A stretch of 26,285 nt of DNA from a bacterium (GTDB taxonomy: Bacteria > JACRDZ01 > JAQUKH01): the NCBI GenBank assembly GCA_028719205.1, contig JAQUKH010000034.1:1-26285 (forward strand). Reading direction: 5' to 3'. Position numbers and translations under genes: made by a program. The notes under the pieces were generated by a model that saw only the letters and a program-made list of their open reading frames with translations, made no database searches and had not been told where the DNA came from. Position 1 is the stretch's first letter; each line of letters begins with the position of its first letter. Shown here one piece after another: positions 9,027 through 16,636 of this stretch.

Positions 9027-10088
9027 GCCCTGTTGATCTTCAGTAATTCCAAAGTCAACTCTTACCTTCATTAAAGAATCGGGAGGGAGCCCGAACCTTA
9101 ATCCAAATCCGTATGTGCTTTTTATTGACCCAAACTCAGGGTATGCCACGTCTCCCGCGTCGCAGAATATTGCCATAGATACGACTTTATCCAGCATTCT
9201 CCGGTATTCTCCCTGTAAAGCGTAATATTTTGGTCCGATAAAACGGCCGAAAGAGTAACCGCGAAGCTTGTCAGAACCACCTAATTTATACATAAACGGG
9301 AAGCTTGGATCGTTATTTGAATATCCTCCTGAAAGTTTAAAGGCAAAAACATTTTTAAACAATATCATTTTGAAATACCTTATGTCCATTTCAGACTGAA
9401 GACAATCTGTTAGATTGGTATTAGAACTTAATTCCTGAGGAATGTATTTAAATGAAAATTTAATATATTTTCCTTCGTGTGTGCTGAATATATTATCGCG
9501 ATTGTCAAAAACAGTGTTTAATCCAAAGCTTATTGTTGTTTCATCGTCGGATGTGTTAATATGCGCATTGCCGTTAAAATCTTTTTCTTCCCAGGATTCC
9601 AGGTCAAAAAACGGGCCGTACGAGAAATGAGGAGCAGTTTTATAATAAAATCTGGTTTCCAGAAAATACCTGAATACATCTATCTGTTTTTCATCTTCTA
9701 ATTTGGTGTTGTTGCCCATTCCATAATAAAATACAGGGAAGTTTGAAACAGCGGTTGATATTTCATATGTGAGAGGGGTTCTGGATAATTTCTGGTAGTC
9801 TAAGGACAAGGTCAATCCTTTGTTTGTGCTTCCCATGAACTGGGTGCCCAGATAATAACCTGGTTCTTTGGGCGTGTAAAAAAAATACGCGCCTCCAAGG
9901 ATTAGCTTATCGGTTGGATTAAAACCAATAACCGGGGATATGGATCTTGTATCTTTTTTTTCTTTGATCAGGCTATATCTGCTTTCTTCAATGCTGTAAT
10001 TTTCTGAAACTTCAGTTCCTTCAGCATAAACGGAAATTCCGAAAAAAGAAAAAAATAAAATAAAAAGAGGAATAAAATATTTTTTCAT
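8997..10088 (-). CDS. Outer-membrane beta-barrel, BamA/surface-antigen type without POTRA domains
   Basis: 363 residues. A signal peptide spans residues 1-22 (KK near the N-terminus, hydrophobic core, cleavage after VYA). After a short polar linker the chain is alternating beta-strand sequence to the end. Late in the protein there is KLGGSDKLRGYSFGRF, matching the conserved loop-6 (V/L)RG(Y/F) motif of Omp85 barrels, and the last residue is Phe, the usual outer-membrane assembly signal. The length is about that of a 16-strand barrel alone, so it belongs with Bac_surface_Ag (PF01103) proteins lacking POTRA domains. Function is unknown: it could be a pore, a lipid- or protein-translocating barrel, or a partner of a missing periplasmic protein. 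Its 3' end lies inside the GGDEF/HD-GYP gene. Confidence 0.85.
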   Translation of the reverse strand: MKKYFIPLFILFFSFFGISVYAEGTEVSENYSIEESRYSLIKEKKDTRSISPVIGFNPTDKLILGGAYFFYTPKEPGYYLGTQFMGSTNKGLTLSLDYQKLSRTPLTYEISTAVSNFPVFYYGMGNNTKLEDEKQIDVFRYFLETRFYYKTAPHFSYGPFFDLESWEEKDFNGNAHINTSDDETTISFGLNTVFDNRDNIFSTHEGKYIKFSFKYIPQELSSNTNLTDCLQSEMDIRYFKMILFKNVFAFKLSGGYSNNDPSFPFMYKLGGSDKLRGYSFGRFIGPKYYALQGEYRRMLDKVVSMAIFCDAGDVAYPEFGSIKSTYGFGLRFGLPPDSLMKVRVDFGITEDQQGLFVTFGEAF

Positions 10089-10113
10089 TAAATTTATTAA
10101 TTATAAAATCGAC

Positions 10114-10122
10114 AGTATATCA
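10114..10122 (-). promoter_or_regulatory. Possible extended -10 promoter for the barrel gene
   Basis: Read on the minus strand this is TGATATACT: a TGn extension followed by TATACT. It would start transcription about 20 bases before the barrel start codon. No good -35 is present, and the region is AT-rich enough for chance matches. Confidence 0.3.
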
Positions 10123-10127
10123 AAAAA

Positions 10128-10158
10128 TTGGTAAAATTAAAAGTACATTTGATATAAT
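10128..10158 (+). promoter_or_regulatory. Probable promoter of the yqeY-ackA-xfp operon
   Basis: A perfect TATAAT at 10153-10158 is preceded by TTGGTA at 10128-10133 with a 19-base spacer, which is long. The implied transcript start near 10165 leaves room for the Shine-Dalgarno AAGGAG before the yqeY ATG at 10180. The -10 is convincing; the -35 is weaker. Confidence 0.5.
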
Positions 10159-10179
10159 GAAAAATAAAAGGAGATCAAA

Positions 10180-10638
10180 ATGTTATTAGAGAAGATCAAT
10201 AGTGACATAGTTGAAGCAATGAAAGCAAAAGATAGTCTGAGAACTGAAACCCTGCGGATGGTGAAATCAGCCTTAAATTACGTTAAAATTGAAAAGAAGA
10301 AAGAAATATTGGATGATGAAGATGTTTTAGCAATAATCTCAAAACAGGTAAAACAGCATAAAGAATCCGTGGAAAGCTTTGAAAAAGGCGGGCGAGCGGA
10401 ACTCGCGGATAAAGAAAAGAAAGAATTAGTGATCCTGGAGAGTTACATGCCTAAACAGATAAGCCATGAAGAAGTAAACAAGATAATTAAAGAAACAGTC
10501 CGGGAAGTCGGGGCAGCAGGCAAAAAAGATTTCGGAAAGGTAATGAAAGCTGTTTCCGCGAAGCTTAAAAATCAGGCGGACGGTAAAGTAGTCAGCCGGA
10601 TAGTCGGGGAAGAATTAAGCAAAATAGAAAATGCCTGA
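10180..10638 (+). CDS. yqeY: GatB/YqeY domain protein
   Basis: 152 residues, full length for the family PF09424. Typical features are the lysine-rich helical N-terminus with LRTETLRMVKSAL, EILDDEDVLAII, a central ESYMPKQIS segment, GKKDFGKVMKAV, and the C-terminal DGKVVSRIVGEEL. The family resembles the C-terminal tRNA-binding domain of the GatB amidotransferase subunit, but its role when free-standing is unsettled. AAGGAG lies 7-8 bases before the ATG. The stop overlaps the acetate kinase start by 8 bases, so the genes are in one transcript. In many bacteria yqeY sits near rpsU or dnaG; its position ahead of ackA and xfp is less usual. Confidence 0.93.
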   Translation: MLLEKINSDIVEAMKAKDSLRTETLRMVKSALNYVKIEKKKEILDDEDVLAIISKQVKQHKESVESFEKGGRAELADKEKKELVILESYMPKQISHEEVNKIIKETVREVGAAGKKDFGKVMKAVSAKLKNQADGKVVSRIVGEELSKIENA

Positions 10639-11845
10639 AAACAATATGCATATATTAACTGTTAACAGAGGGTCTTCCAGTCTTAAATTTACCCTGTTCG
10701 ATATGCGTGATGTAGGGGCTCCGCGTGCGGAGCCCCTGCTAAGCGGAAGCATCGAAAGATTAGGTTCAGCTTCTGCGGCTTTTCAGATAAAAGATAATGC
10801 GGGTAAAAGCGTATTAGACCAGAATTTAATAAACAAAAATTCCCCCCAAACCATTCAGATATTTCTGGATTGGATAAAAAAATATTTTTCAAATTATAAA
10901 CTGGCCGCGGTCGGCCACAGGATCGTGCATGGAGGTTCAAAACTAAATAAACCTTGCATTATCACACCTGAAATCCTTGATTATTTAAACAGCCTGATCC
11001 CTTTCGCGACGGAGCATTTGCCTGTTGAAATAGAAGTTATTAACGCCTTCAAGAATACATTTCCCGATATTTTACAAATTGCCTGTTTTGATACTGCCTT
11101 TCATTGTGATAAGCCCGATATCGCGAAGATGACACCTTTGCCGAGGGAACTCTCAAAAGAGGGTGTTATCAGATATGGGTTTCACGGATTGTCTTATGAA
11201 TATATTATGAGTGAATTAAAAAATATGACAGGAGAAAAAACTGCAAACAGCCGTGTAGTTATCGCTCATCTTGGAAATGGATCGAGTATGTCCGCGGTTA
11301 AAAACAGCAGATGCGTTGAAACAACCATGGGTTTTACCCCGACGGGAGGCCTTATGATGGGAACCCGGTGCGGCGATATTGACCCCGGCCTTATATTTTA
11401 TCTCCTGGAACAAAAATCAATGCCGGTTTCTGAAGTTAAAAATATTTCAATTAAAAGATCCGGGCTTCTGGGTGTATCTGAAATCAGTTCGGATGTGGAA
11501 ACTCTTTTAAAAAGCGAGGAGAAAAATCCTTTTGCCGGAGAGGCAATTAACCTTTATTGTTACACCGCGAAAAAATTCATTGGTTCACTTGCTTCGGTTT
11601 TGAACGGTATTGATATATTGATCTTTACCGCGGGTATCGGGGAAAACGCGCCTTCAATACGCGAAAGAATATGTAAAAATATGGAGTATCTGGGGATTGA
11701 AATTGACCTGGAGAAAAATAATAATAATGAGGCCGTTATATCTAAAGAAAAAAGCAAAGCTACAGTTCGTGTTATGAAAACAAACGAAGCGCTGATGATA
11801 GCGAGGCATACAACAAATATGCTGACAAAATATCATGGAGGCTAA
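10631..11845 (+). CDS. ackA: Acetate kinase
   Basis: 404 residues. It interconverts acetyl phosphate + ADP with acetate + ATP in the cytoplasm. Family signatures are all visible: NRGSSSLKF (usually NAG or NCG), [49 protein letters not shown] (usually GTRSGDIDP) and [13 protein letters not shown]. The start at 10631 overlaps yqeY; an in-frame ATG at 10646 would begin MHILTVN, closer to the usual family N-terminus, so the true start is uncertain. Phosphoketolase follows after 4 bases, which gives the supply of acetyl phosphate. Between FDM and GSIER the protein has extra residues (VGAPRAEPL) encoded by a GC-rich perfect palindrome; this region is poorly conserved, so activity is probably retained. 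Confidence 0.96.
   Translation: MPENNMHILTVNRGSSSLKFTLFDMRDVGAPRAEPLLSGSIERLGSASAAFQIKDNAGKSVLDQNLINKNSPQTIQIFLDWIKKYFSNYKLAAVGHRIVHGGSKLNKPCIITPEILDYLNSLIPFATEHLPVEIEVINAFKNTFPDILQIACFDTAFHCDKPDIAKMTPLPRELSKEGVIRYGFHGLSYEYIMSELKNMTGEKTANSRVVIAHLGNGSSMSAVKNSRCVETTMGFTPTGGLMMGTRCGDIDPGLIFYLLEQKSMPVSEVKNISIKRSGLLGVSEISSDVETLLKSEEKNPFAGEAINLYCYTAKKFIGSLASVLNGIDILIFTAGIGENAPSIRERICKNMEYLGIEIDLEKNNNNEAVISKEKSKATVRVMKTNEALMIARHTTNMLTKYHGG
10714..10737. repeat. GC-rich palindrome inside ackA
   Basis: Two perfect 11-base arms (AGGGGCTCCGC and its reverse complement) are separated by GT. The unit is in frame and encodes GAPRAEPL. As RNA it would form about ten mostly G-C pairs closed by a CGUG tetraloop. 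It stands out from the AT-rich surroundings and looks like a small inserted palindromic element. Confidence 0.85.
11837..11841 (+). promoter_or_regulatory. Ribosome binding site that sets the phosphoketolase start
   Basis: GGAGG lies 8 bases before the ATG at 11850 and inside the end of ackA. It supports that start over the in-frame ATG at 11835, which would place the Shine-Dalgarno inside the coding region. Confidence 0.75.
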
Positions 11846-11849
11846 TGGT

Positions 11850-14210
11850 ATGGGAATATTATCAAAAGACGAATTAAAAAAGATCAATATGTATTGGCAG
11901 GCGGCTAATTATCTTTCGGTCGGTCAGATTTATTTACTGGACAATCCTTTGTTAAAAAAGCCTTTAACGATAGAACATATTAAACCGCGGCTTCTTGGTC
12001 ATTGGGGAACTACTCCCGGGCTTAATTTTATTTACGCGCATTTGAACAGGATAATAAAAAAACGTGATCTGAATATTATTTATATAACAGGCCCCGGGCA
12101 CGGCGGGCCCGGGCTAGTGGCAAATACTTACCTTGAGGGAACATACAGCGAGGTTTATCCAAATATTTCGAGGGATGAAGAGGGGATGAAAAAATTGTTC
12201 AGGCAATTTTCTTTTCCCGGCGGGATTCCGAGCCATACAGGGCCCGAAACCCCTGGATCAATTCATGAGGGCGGGGAGCTTGGTTATTCTGTTTCGCACG
12301 CGTTCGGCGCTGTTTTTGATAATCCGGATCTGATAGCGGCCTGCGTGGTAGGCGACGGTGAAGCGGAAACAGGGCCGCTTGCCGCGGCATGGCATTCCAA
12401 TAAATTTTTGAATCCTGTCTCTGATGGTGCGGTTCTTCCGATCCTTCATCTGAATGGATATAAAATTTCCAATCCGACTATATTAGCCAGAATAAGCCAT
12501 GAGGAATTAAAATGCCTTTTTTCAGGCTATGGTTATAAACCGTATTTTGTGGAGGGGTCTGACCCTGAAGCCATGCACCGGTTAATGGCGGAAACTTTGG
12601 ATAAAATTTTTAATGAAATCAAATCTCTTCAGGATGAAGCAAGAAAAGAAAGTTTGCCTAAACGCCCATTATGGCCAATGATCGTATTGCGCACGCCAAA
12701 AGGCTGGACATGTCCCAAAGAGATTGATGGATTAAAAGCCGAAGGCTCATGGCGTTCGCATCAGGTGCCTCTTTCTGAAATGGCTGAAAAACCGGAACAT
12801 ATAAAGATCCTTGAAGGCTGGATGAAAAGCTATAAACCTGAGAATCTTTTTGATAAGAAGGGAAAGTTAATCGATGAGTTAGCCGAATTGCCGCCTGAAG
12901 GAAACCGCCGTATGGGATCTAATCCGCATGCTAACGGAGGAGCGATCTTAAAAGATCTGAAGATGCCGAATTTTATTAAATATGCTGTTTCTGTTCCAAA
13001 CCCCGGAGAAACTGTTGCCTCGGCTACACATGTTATGGGAGAGTTTTTGCGTGATGTAATGAAACTTAATATGGATAACCGTAATTTCAGGGTAATGGGG
13101 CCTGACGAAACAGAATCAAACCGGTTGGGCGCGCTGTTTGAAATAACCAAAAGGACCTGGTTAGGCGATACTGTTCCCGGAGATGATCATCTTTCACCTG
13201 ACGGGCGGGTGATGGAGATCTTAAGCGAGCATACCTGCCAGGGATGGCTGGAGGGATATCTGCTTACAGGCAGGCACGGATTTTTTTCGTGTTATGAAGC
13301 CTTTATTCATATTATTGATTCAATGTTTAACCAGTACGCGAAATGGCTTAAAGTAACAGGAAAAGAGATTCCGTGGCGCCGCCCGATAGCCTCTTTGAAT
13401 TATTTATTAACGTCTCATGTCTGGAGGCAGGATCATAACGGGTTCAGCCATCAGGATCCGGGATTTATTGATCATGTAGTGAATAAAAAAGCCGATATAA
13501 TCAGGGTTTATTTCCCGCCGGACGCTAATTGCCTTCTTTCCGTGACAAACCATTGTTTACAAAGCCGAAATTATATAAATGTTATCGTGGCCGGTAAGCA
13601 TCCCCAGCCTCAATGGCTTAATATGGATGCCGCGGTTAAACACTGCTCTTACGGGATCGGGATCTGGGAATGGGCCAGCAATGATAAAGGCTCTGAACCG
13701 GATGTTGTAATGGCTTGCGCCGGCGATGTCCCGGCAATAGAGACACTTGCCGCGGCGGATATCTTAAGGAACCTCGCGCTGGATTTGAAAGTACGGGTGA
13801 TCAATGTAGTTGACCTGATGACGCTTCAGGATAAAGATGAACATCCTCACGGCATTTCACATAAAGAATTTGATCTTTTGTTTACTTTGGATAAACCGAT
13901 AATATTCGCGTATCACGGTTATCCGTGGCTGATCCACCGGCTGACATACAGGCGGGCCAATCATAAAAATCTTCATGTTCGGGGTTATAAGGAAGAGGGA
14001 ACAACAACAACCCCTTTTGATATGCTGGTGCGTAATGAAATGGACCGGTTCCATCTGGTAATGGATGTTTTTGACCGTGTTGAAAAACTGGAGTATTTAG
14101 CGGCGCATATTAAACAGGCCATGCGTAACAAACTTGTCGAGCATGAGGAATATATTAAAAAATACGGGCAGGATATGCCTGAGATACGGAATTGGACGTG
14201 GAAAAACTAA
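11850..14210 (+). CDS. xfp: Xylulose-5-phosphate/fructose-6-phosphate phosphoketolase
   Basis: 786 residues, the usual length. This thiamine-diphosphate enzyme cleaves xylulose-5-P (and often fructose-6-P) with phosphate to give acetyl phosphate plus glyceraldehyde-3-P or erythrose-4-P. Motifs: [11 protein letters not shown] near the N-terminus, [28 protein letters not shown], the TPP-binding [11 protein letters not shown] (from residue 168) followed by [16 protein letters not shown], then [34 protein letters not shown] and [12 protein letters not shown]. All catalytic regions look complete. It starts 4 bases after ackA, so the two form a phosphoketolase-to-acetate branch yielding ATP without pyruvate. 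Substrate preference (X5P only or also F6P) cannot be told from sequence by eye. Confidence 0.97.
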   Translation: MGILSKDELKKINMYWQAANYLSVGQIYLLDNPLLKKPLTIEHIKPRLLGHWGTTPGLNFIYAHLNRIIKKRDLNIIYITGPGHGGPGLVANTYLEGTYSEVYPNISRDEEGMKKLFRQFSFPGGIPSHTGPETPGSIHEGGELGYSVSHAFGAVFDNPDLIAACVVGDGEAETGPLAAAWHSNKFLNPVSDGAVLPILHLNGYKISNPTILARISHEELKCLFSGYGYKPYFVEGSDPEAMHRLMAETLDKIFNEIKSLQDEARKESLPKRPLWPMIVLRTPKGWTCPKEIDGLKAEGSWRSHQVPLSEMAEKPEHIKILEGWMKSYKPENLFDKKGKLIDELAELPPEGNRRMGSNPHANGGAILKDLKMPNFIKYAVSVPNPGETVASATHVMGEFLRDVMKLNMDNRNFRVMGPDETESNRLGALFEITKRTWLGDTVPGDDHLSPDGRVMEILSEHTCQGWLEGYLLTGRHGFFSCYEAFIHIIDSMFNQYAKWLKVTGKEIPWRRPIASLNYLLTSHVWRQDHNGFSHQDPGFIDHVVNKKADIIRVYFPPDANCLLSVTNHCLQSRNYINVIVAGKHPQPQWLNMDAAVKHCSYGIGIWEWASNDKGSEPDVVMACAGDVPAIETLAAADILRNLALDLKVRVINVVDLMTLQDKDEHPHGISHKEFDLLFTLDKPIIFAYHGYPWLIHRLTYRRANHKNLHVRGYKEEGTTTTPFDMLVRNEMDRFHLVMDVFDRVEKLEYLAAHIKQAMRNKLVEHEEYIKKYGQDMPEIRNWTWKN

Positions 14211-14218
14211 TGAGGTTT

Positions 14219-14313
14219 AATTAATTGCAAAATCTCTTTTTGCTTACCTGCCTGCCGGCAGGCAGGAACCCAAAGCGTTTCTATAGACGCAAAAAAAGAT
14301 CTTGCAATTAATT
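14219..14313. repeat. Nested inverted repeat between xfp and the next gene
   Basis: Arms 14219-14243 and 14289-14313 are reverse complements at 23 of 25 positions, enclosing a 45-base centre. The two mismatches (A14231/C14301 and C14236/A14296) become G-U pairs only if the minus strand is transcribed. The centre holds a perfect 20-base palindrome and a short GCGT/ACGC pair. There is no T-run typical of a Rho-independent terminator. It fills most of the roughly 130-base gap between two plus-strand genes. Confidence 0.8.
14247..14266. repeat. Perfect 20-base palindrome within the larger inverted repeat
   Basis: CCTGCCTGCC is followed directly by its reverse complement. From memory, palindromes of this CCTGCC/GGCAGG type are scattered through genomes of several candidate phyla, where they give ACRQAG-like peptides when translated. 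It is much more GC-rich than its flanks, as expected for a dispersed inserted unit. Confidence 0.85.
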
Positions 14314-14342
14314 TTATAAAATTGAAAAACAAGGGGAAAAAC

Positions 14343-14948
14343 ATGGCAGACACTGAACAGAGGCTGCGCGATATTAATGAGGTTTCGATCGCGATCGACA
14401 CCTGGGATGATATTTTTTCCGATTTTGACCCGAGGCCTTTAAATGAACGGGAGTTGTCGGAAGATTTTATCTCTGAACTTAAAAAACGGTACAGGGAAAC
14501 GCAGGCGGGAAATATTATTGTTTCGATCTATGAACCTATTTCCCTGAAAGACGGCAACGCGGAAAAAATGGTAGTACACAGGATAAAAAAGTTTTTTAAA
14601 TATCAATACCTGCAGGGACTAAAAGATATCAGGCGTATCAGGGTCAGGGGAGGGATCTTTCTTTTCGCGGGTATTTCTTCATTAACTATTTTGACCTTAG
14701 TTAATCATTATAATATTTTGATTACAAAACTCGCGAATGAGATCCTCGGCATCGCCCTGATGCCTTTAGGCTGGTTCGGCATATGGGAGGGTTTTTCAAA
14801 ACTCGTGGATACCTCCCCGAAAGTTTTTCAGGATAATGAGCTTTTCGACAAGCTGTCAAAAGCCGAGTTTCGTTTCATTTATATTGAAAACGGAACCATC
14901 AAAGAAGAAAATAAAATTTCTGCGAAAGAAGAAAATAAATTAATATAA
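14343..14948 (+). CDS. Conserved-looking two-helix membrane protein of unknown function
   Basis: 201 residues from ATG 14343, which has AAGGGG about 6 bases before it; an upstream TTG at 14322 has no such signal. The N-terminal 100 residues are charged and soluble, with WDDIFSDFDPRPL near 21-33 and SELKKRYRE near 44-52. Two hydrophobic helices follow (about 103-123 and 130-150) with a very short turn, then a charged tail, so both ends should face the same side, probably the cytoplasm. I do not recognise a named domain. It follows xfp on the same strand and may be in the same transcript, apart from the inverted repeat between them. The C-terminus contains a duplicated KEENK segment and overlaps the convergent ABC-F gene by 9 bases. 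Confidence 0.8.
   Translation: MADTEQRLRDINEVSIAIDTWDDIFSDFDPRPLNERELSEDFISELKKRYRETQAGNIIVSIYEPISLKDGNAEKMVVHRIKKFFKYQYLQGLKDIRRIRVRGGIFLFAGISSLTILTLVNHYNILITKLANEILGIALMPLGWFGIWEGFSKLVDTSPKVFQDNELFDKLSKAEFRFIYIENGTIKEENKISAKEENKLI
14901..14939 (+). repeat. Short direct repeat at the 3' end of the two-helix protein gene
   Basis: A 15-base sequence (AAAGAAGAAAATAAA) occurs at 14901-14915 and again at 14925-14939, with a 24-base period. It encodes KEENK twice. This looks like a recent tandem duplication extending the C-terminus into the convergent gene. Confidence 0.75.
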
Positions 14949-16553
14949 TTCTTTCAGCTGTTCCTTGATATCTTTATTTAACAGGTATTCGTCAAACGTT
15001 GTGTCCGCGCGGTCGATAAAACCTTTCGGCGTGATCTCGATTATGCGGTTCGCTACGGTCTGCACCAGCTGATGGTCATGCGAGGAAAAAAGAAGGGTTC
15101 CTTTGAACCGTTCTAGGCCCTTGTTTAAAGACGCGATCGATTCAAGGTCCAGATGGTTGTTCGGTTCATCCATAAGCATTACATTGGGCAGGGAAAGCAT
15201 CATGCGGGCGAACATGCATCTGACTTTCTCGCCGCCTGATAAGACCTTAACCGGTTTTAGTGATTCTTCTCCTGAAAAAAGCATACGGCCTAAAAATCCG
15301 CGGATAAAACTTTCATCGGTGCTTTTTGTATACTGGCGAAGCCAGTCAATAATATTAAGTTCCACATCAAAATATTTCGCGTTATCTTTGGGATAATATG
15401 CCTGTTTTGTTGAAACACCCCATTTAAAACTGCCGCTGTCCGGGCTAATTTCGCCCGAGAGTATCTGAAACAGGGTGGTTTTTACAAGGTCGTTAGGGCC
15501 GACAAAGGCGATTTTATCACCCTTGTTAACCTTGAGCCTGAAGTCCTTGAACATAACCTGCCCGTCGAGCGATTTGGACAGTTCCTCGATATCTAAAATA
15601 TTATTTCCGGCCTCGCGTTCCTGTTCAAAATTGATATACGGGTATTTTCGTGAAGAAGGGCTGATATCGTCAAGGGTAAGTTTTTCCAAAACCTTTTTAC
15701 GGCTGGTTGCCTGCCTTGATTTAGAGGCGTTGGCGCTGAACCTGGCTATAAATTCCTGCAGTTCTTTCCGTTTATCTTCGATTTTTTTATTGGATTCACT
15801 GCGCTGTCTTAACGCCATCTGGCTTGATTCAAACCAGAAATCAAAATTACCGGAATATAATTTTATCTTGCCGAAATCAATATCCGCAATATGCGTACAG
15901 ACTTTATTTAAAAAATGCCGGTCATGTGAAACGATGATAGCGGTATTTTCAAAATTACATAAAAATTCTTCAAGCCACATGGCGGTTTCAATATCAAGAT
16001 GGTTAGTAGGCTCATCAAGCAGTAAAACATCCGGGTTACCGAATAACGCCTGGGCTAAAAGCACGCGCATCTTTTGTCCCGCCTCAAGCTGTTTCATCTG
16101 CATTGTATGAAGTTCCACAGGGATATCCAGTTCGCTTAAAAGCTTAGCCGCGTCGGATTCAGCGGACCAGCCGTCCTGCTCGTTAAACTCTTCTTCAAGT
16201 TCTGAAGCCCGGAATCCGTCAGCGTCGGTAAAATCAGGTTTAGCGTATATCGCGTCTTTTTCCGTTATAATATCAAAAAGCCTTTTATGGCCCATAATAA
16301 CCGTAGTTAAAACCGTGTATTCATCAAAGGCAAACTGGTCCTGCTTTAAATATGATATCCGTTTGCCCGGGGGCAGCACAATATCTCCCGCGGTAGAATC
16401 TATTTCGCCGGAAAGGATCTTTAAAAAAGTGGATTTTCCTGAACCGTTAGCGCCGATAAGCCCGTAACAGTTCCCGGGCGTGAAAATAATGCTTACATCC
16501 GAAAATAGTTTGCGCTGGCCGTAATGCAGGGATACTTTGTTAACTGAAATCAT
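14940..16553 (-). CDS. ABC-F ATPase (YbiT/YkpA-type), soluble ribosome-associated class
   Basis: 537 residues from the ATG at 16553-16551, which has GAAAGG about 8 bases upstream; the longer frame to 16598 would start inside the promoter. Two ABC domains are joined by a charged linker (KKIEDKRKELQEF and ARFSANASKSRQ), with no membrane segments, which defines ABC-F. The first has Walker A GANGSGKST (34-42), LEAGQKMR, and LLLDEPTNHLD. The second has a degenerate Walker A, GPNDLVKTT (from G352), with Val where the Gly before Lys is expected, a normal LSGGEKVR signature, and MDEPNNHLD. From memory, related Firmicutes proteins also have a degenerate site here. ABC-F proteins act at the ribosomal E site in translation or antibiotic protection; nothing here points to resistance. 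It has its own promoter and converges with the 201-residue protein gene. Confidence 0.93.
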   Translation of the reverse strand: MISVNKVSLHYGQRKLFSDVSIIFTPGNCYGLIGANGSGKSTFLKILSGEIDSTAGDIVLPPGKRISYLKQDQFAFDEYTVLTTVIMGHKRLFDIITEKDAIYAKPDFTDADGFRASELEEEFNEQDGWSAESDAAKLLSELDIPVELHTMQMKQLEAGQKMRVLLAQALFGNPDVLLLDEPTNHLDIETAMWLEEFLCNFENTAIIVSHDRHFLNKVCTHIADIDFGKIKLYSGNFDFWFESSQMALRQRSESNKKIEDKRKELQEFIARFSANASKSRQATSRKKVLEKLTLDDISPSSRKYPYINFEQEREAGNNILDIEELSKSLDGQVMFKDFRLKVNKGDKIAFVGPNDLVKTTLFQILSGEISPDSGSFKWGVSTKQAYYPKDNAKYFDVELNIIDWLRQYTKSTDESFIRGFLGRMLFSGEESLKPVKVLSGGEKVRCMFARMMLSLPNVMLMDEPNNHLDLESIASLNKGLERFKGTLLFSSHDHQLVQTVANRIIEITPKGFIDRADTTFDEYLLNKDIKEQLKELY

Positions 16554-16572
16554 TAGTAAATGCCTTTCTATT

Positions 16573-16588
16573 TTTGCTAAAAAGCAAA
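16573..16588 (-). promoter_or_regulatory. Small hairpin at the start of the ABC-F transcript
   Basis: TTTGCT and AGCAAA flank a 4-base loop just downstream of the -10 box, where transcription should begin near 16583. It could be an operator or a 5'-end stabilising hairpin. The stem is only 6 pairs, so chance is possible. Confidence 0.4.
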
Positions 16589-16589
16589 T

Positions 16590-16617
16590 ATTATACACTA
16601 TTTTGCTGTTTTGTCAA
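16590..16617 (-). promoter_or_regulatory. Consensus sigma-70 promoter of the ABC-F gene
   Basis: On the minus strand, TTGACA (16617-16612) and TATAAT (16595-16590) are both perfect and 16 bases apart. This is the strongest promoter visible in the window. It shows that the ABC-F gene is transcribed separately from the permease operon upstream and suggests high basal expression. Confidence 0.85.
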
Positions 16618-16636
16618 CACGATTACGGATGACTTA

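Noticed and set aside
12088-12116. GC-rich inverted repeat in xfp
   Set aside because: It encodes the conserved GPGHGGPG motif, so Gly and Pro codons explain the CCCGGGC repeats.
14219-14313. Rho-independent terminator after xfp
   Set aside because: The arms are AT-rich with a 45-base centre, and no T-run follows the structure.
14322-14342. TTG start for the two-helix protein
   Set aside because: It has no Shine-Dalgarno and the extra residues are only lysine-rich leader; the ATG at 14343 has AAGGGG in place.
15475-16110. Open frame of 211 codons opposite the ABC-F gene
   Set aside because: It mirrors a well-conserved ABC-F coding region, and its Ser-rich sequence has no domain of its own.
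16554-16598. N-terminal extension of the ABC-F protein
   Set aside because: It would begin inside the -10 region of a perfect promoter, before any transcript start, and family members begin at the MISVNKV position.
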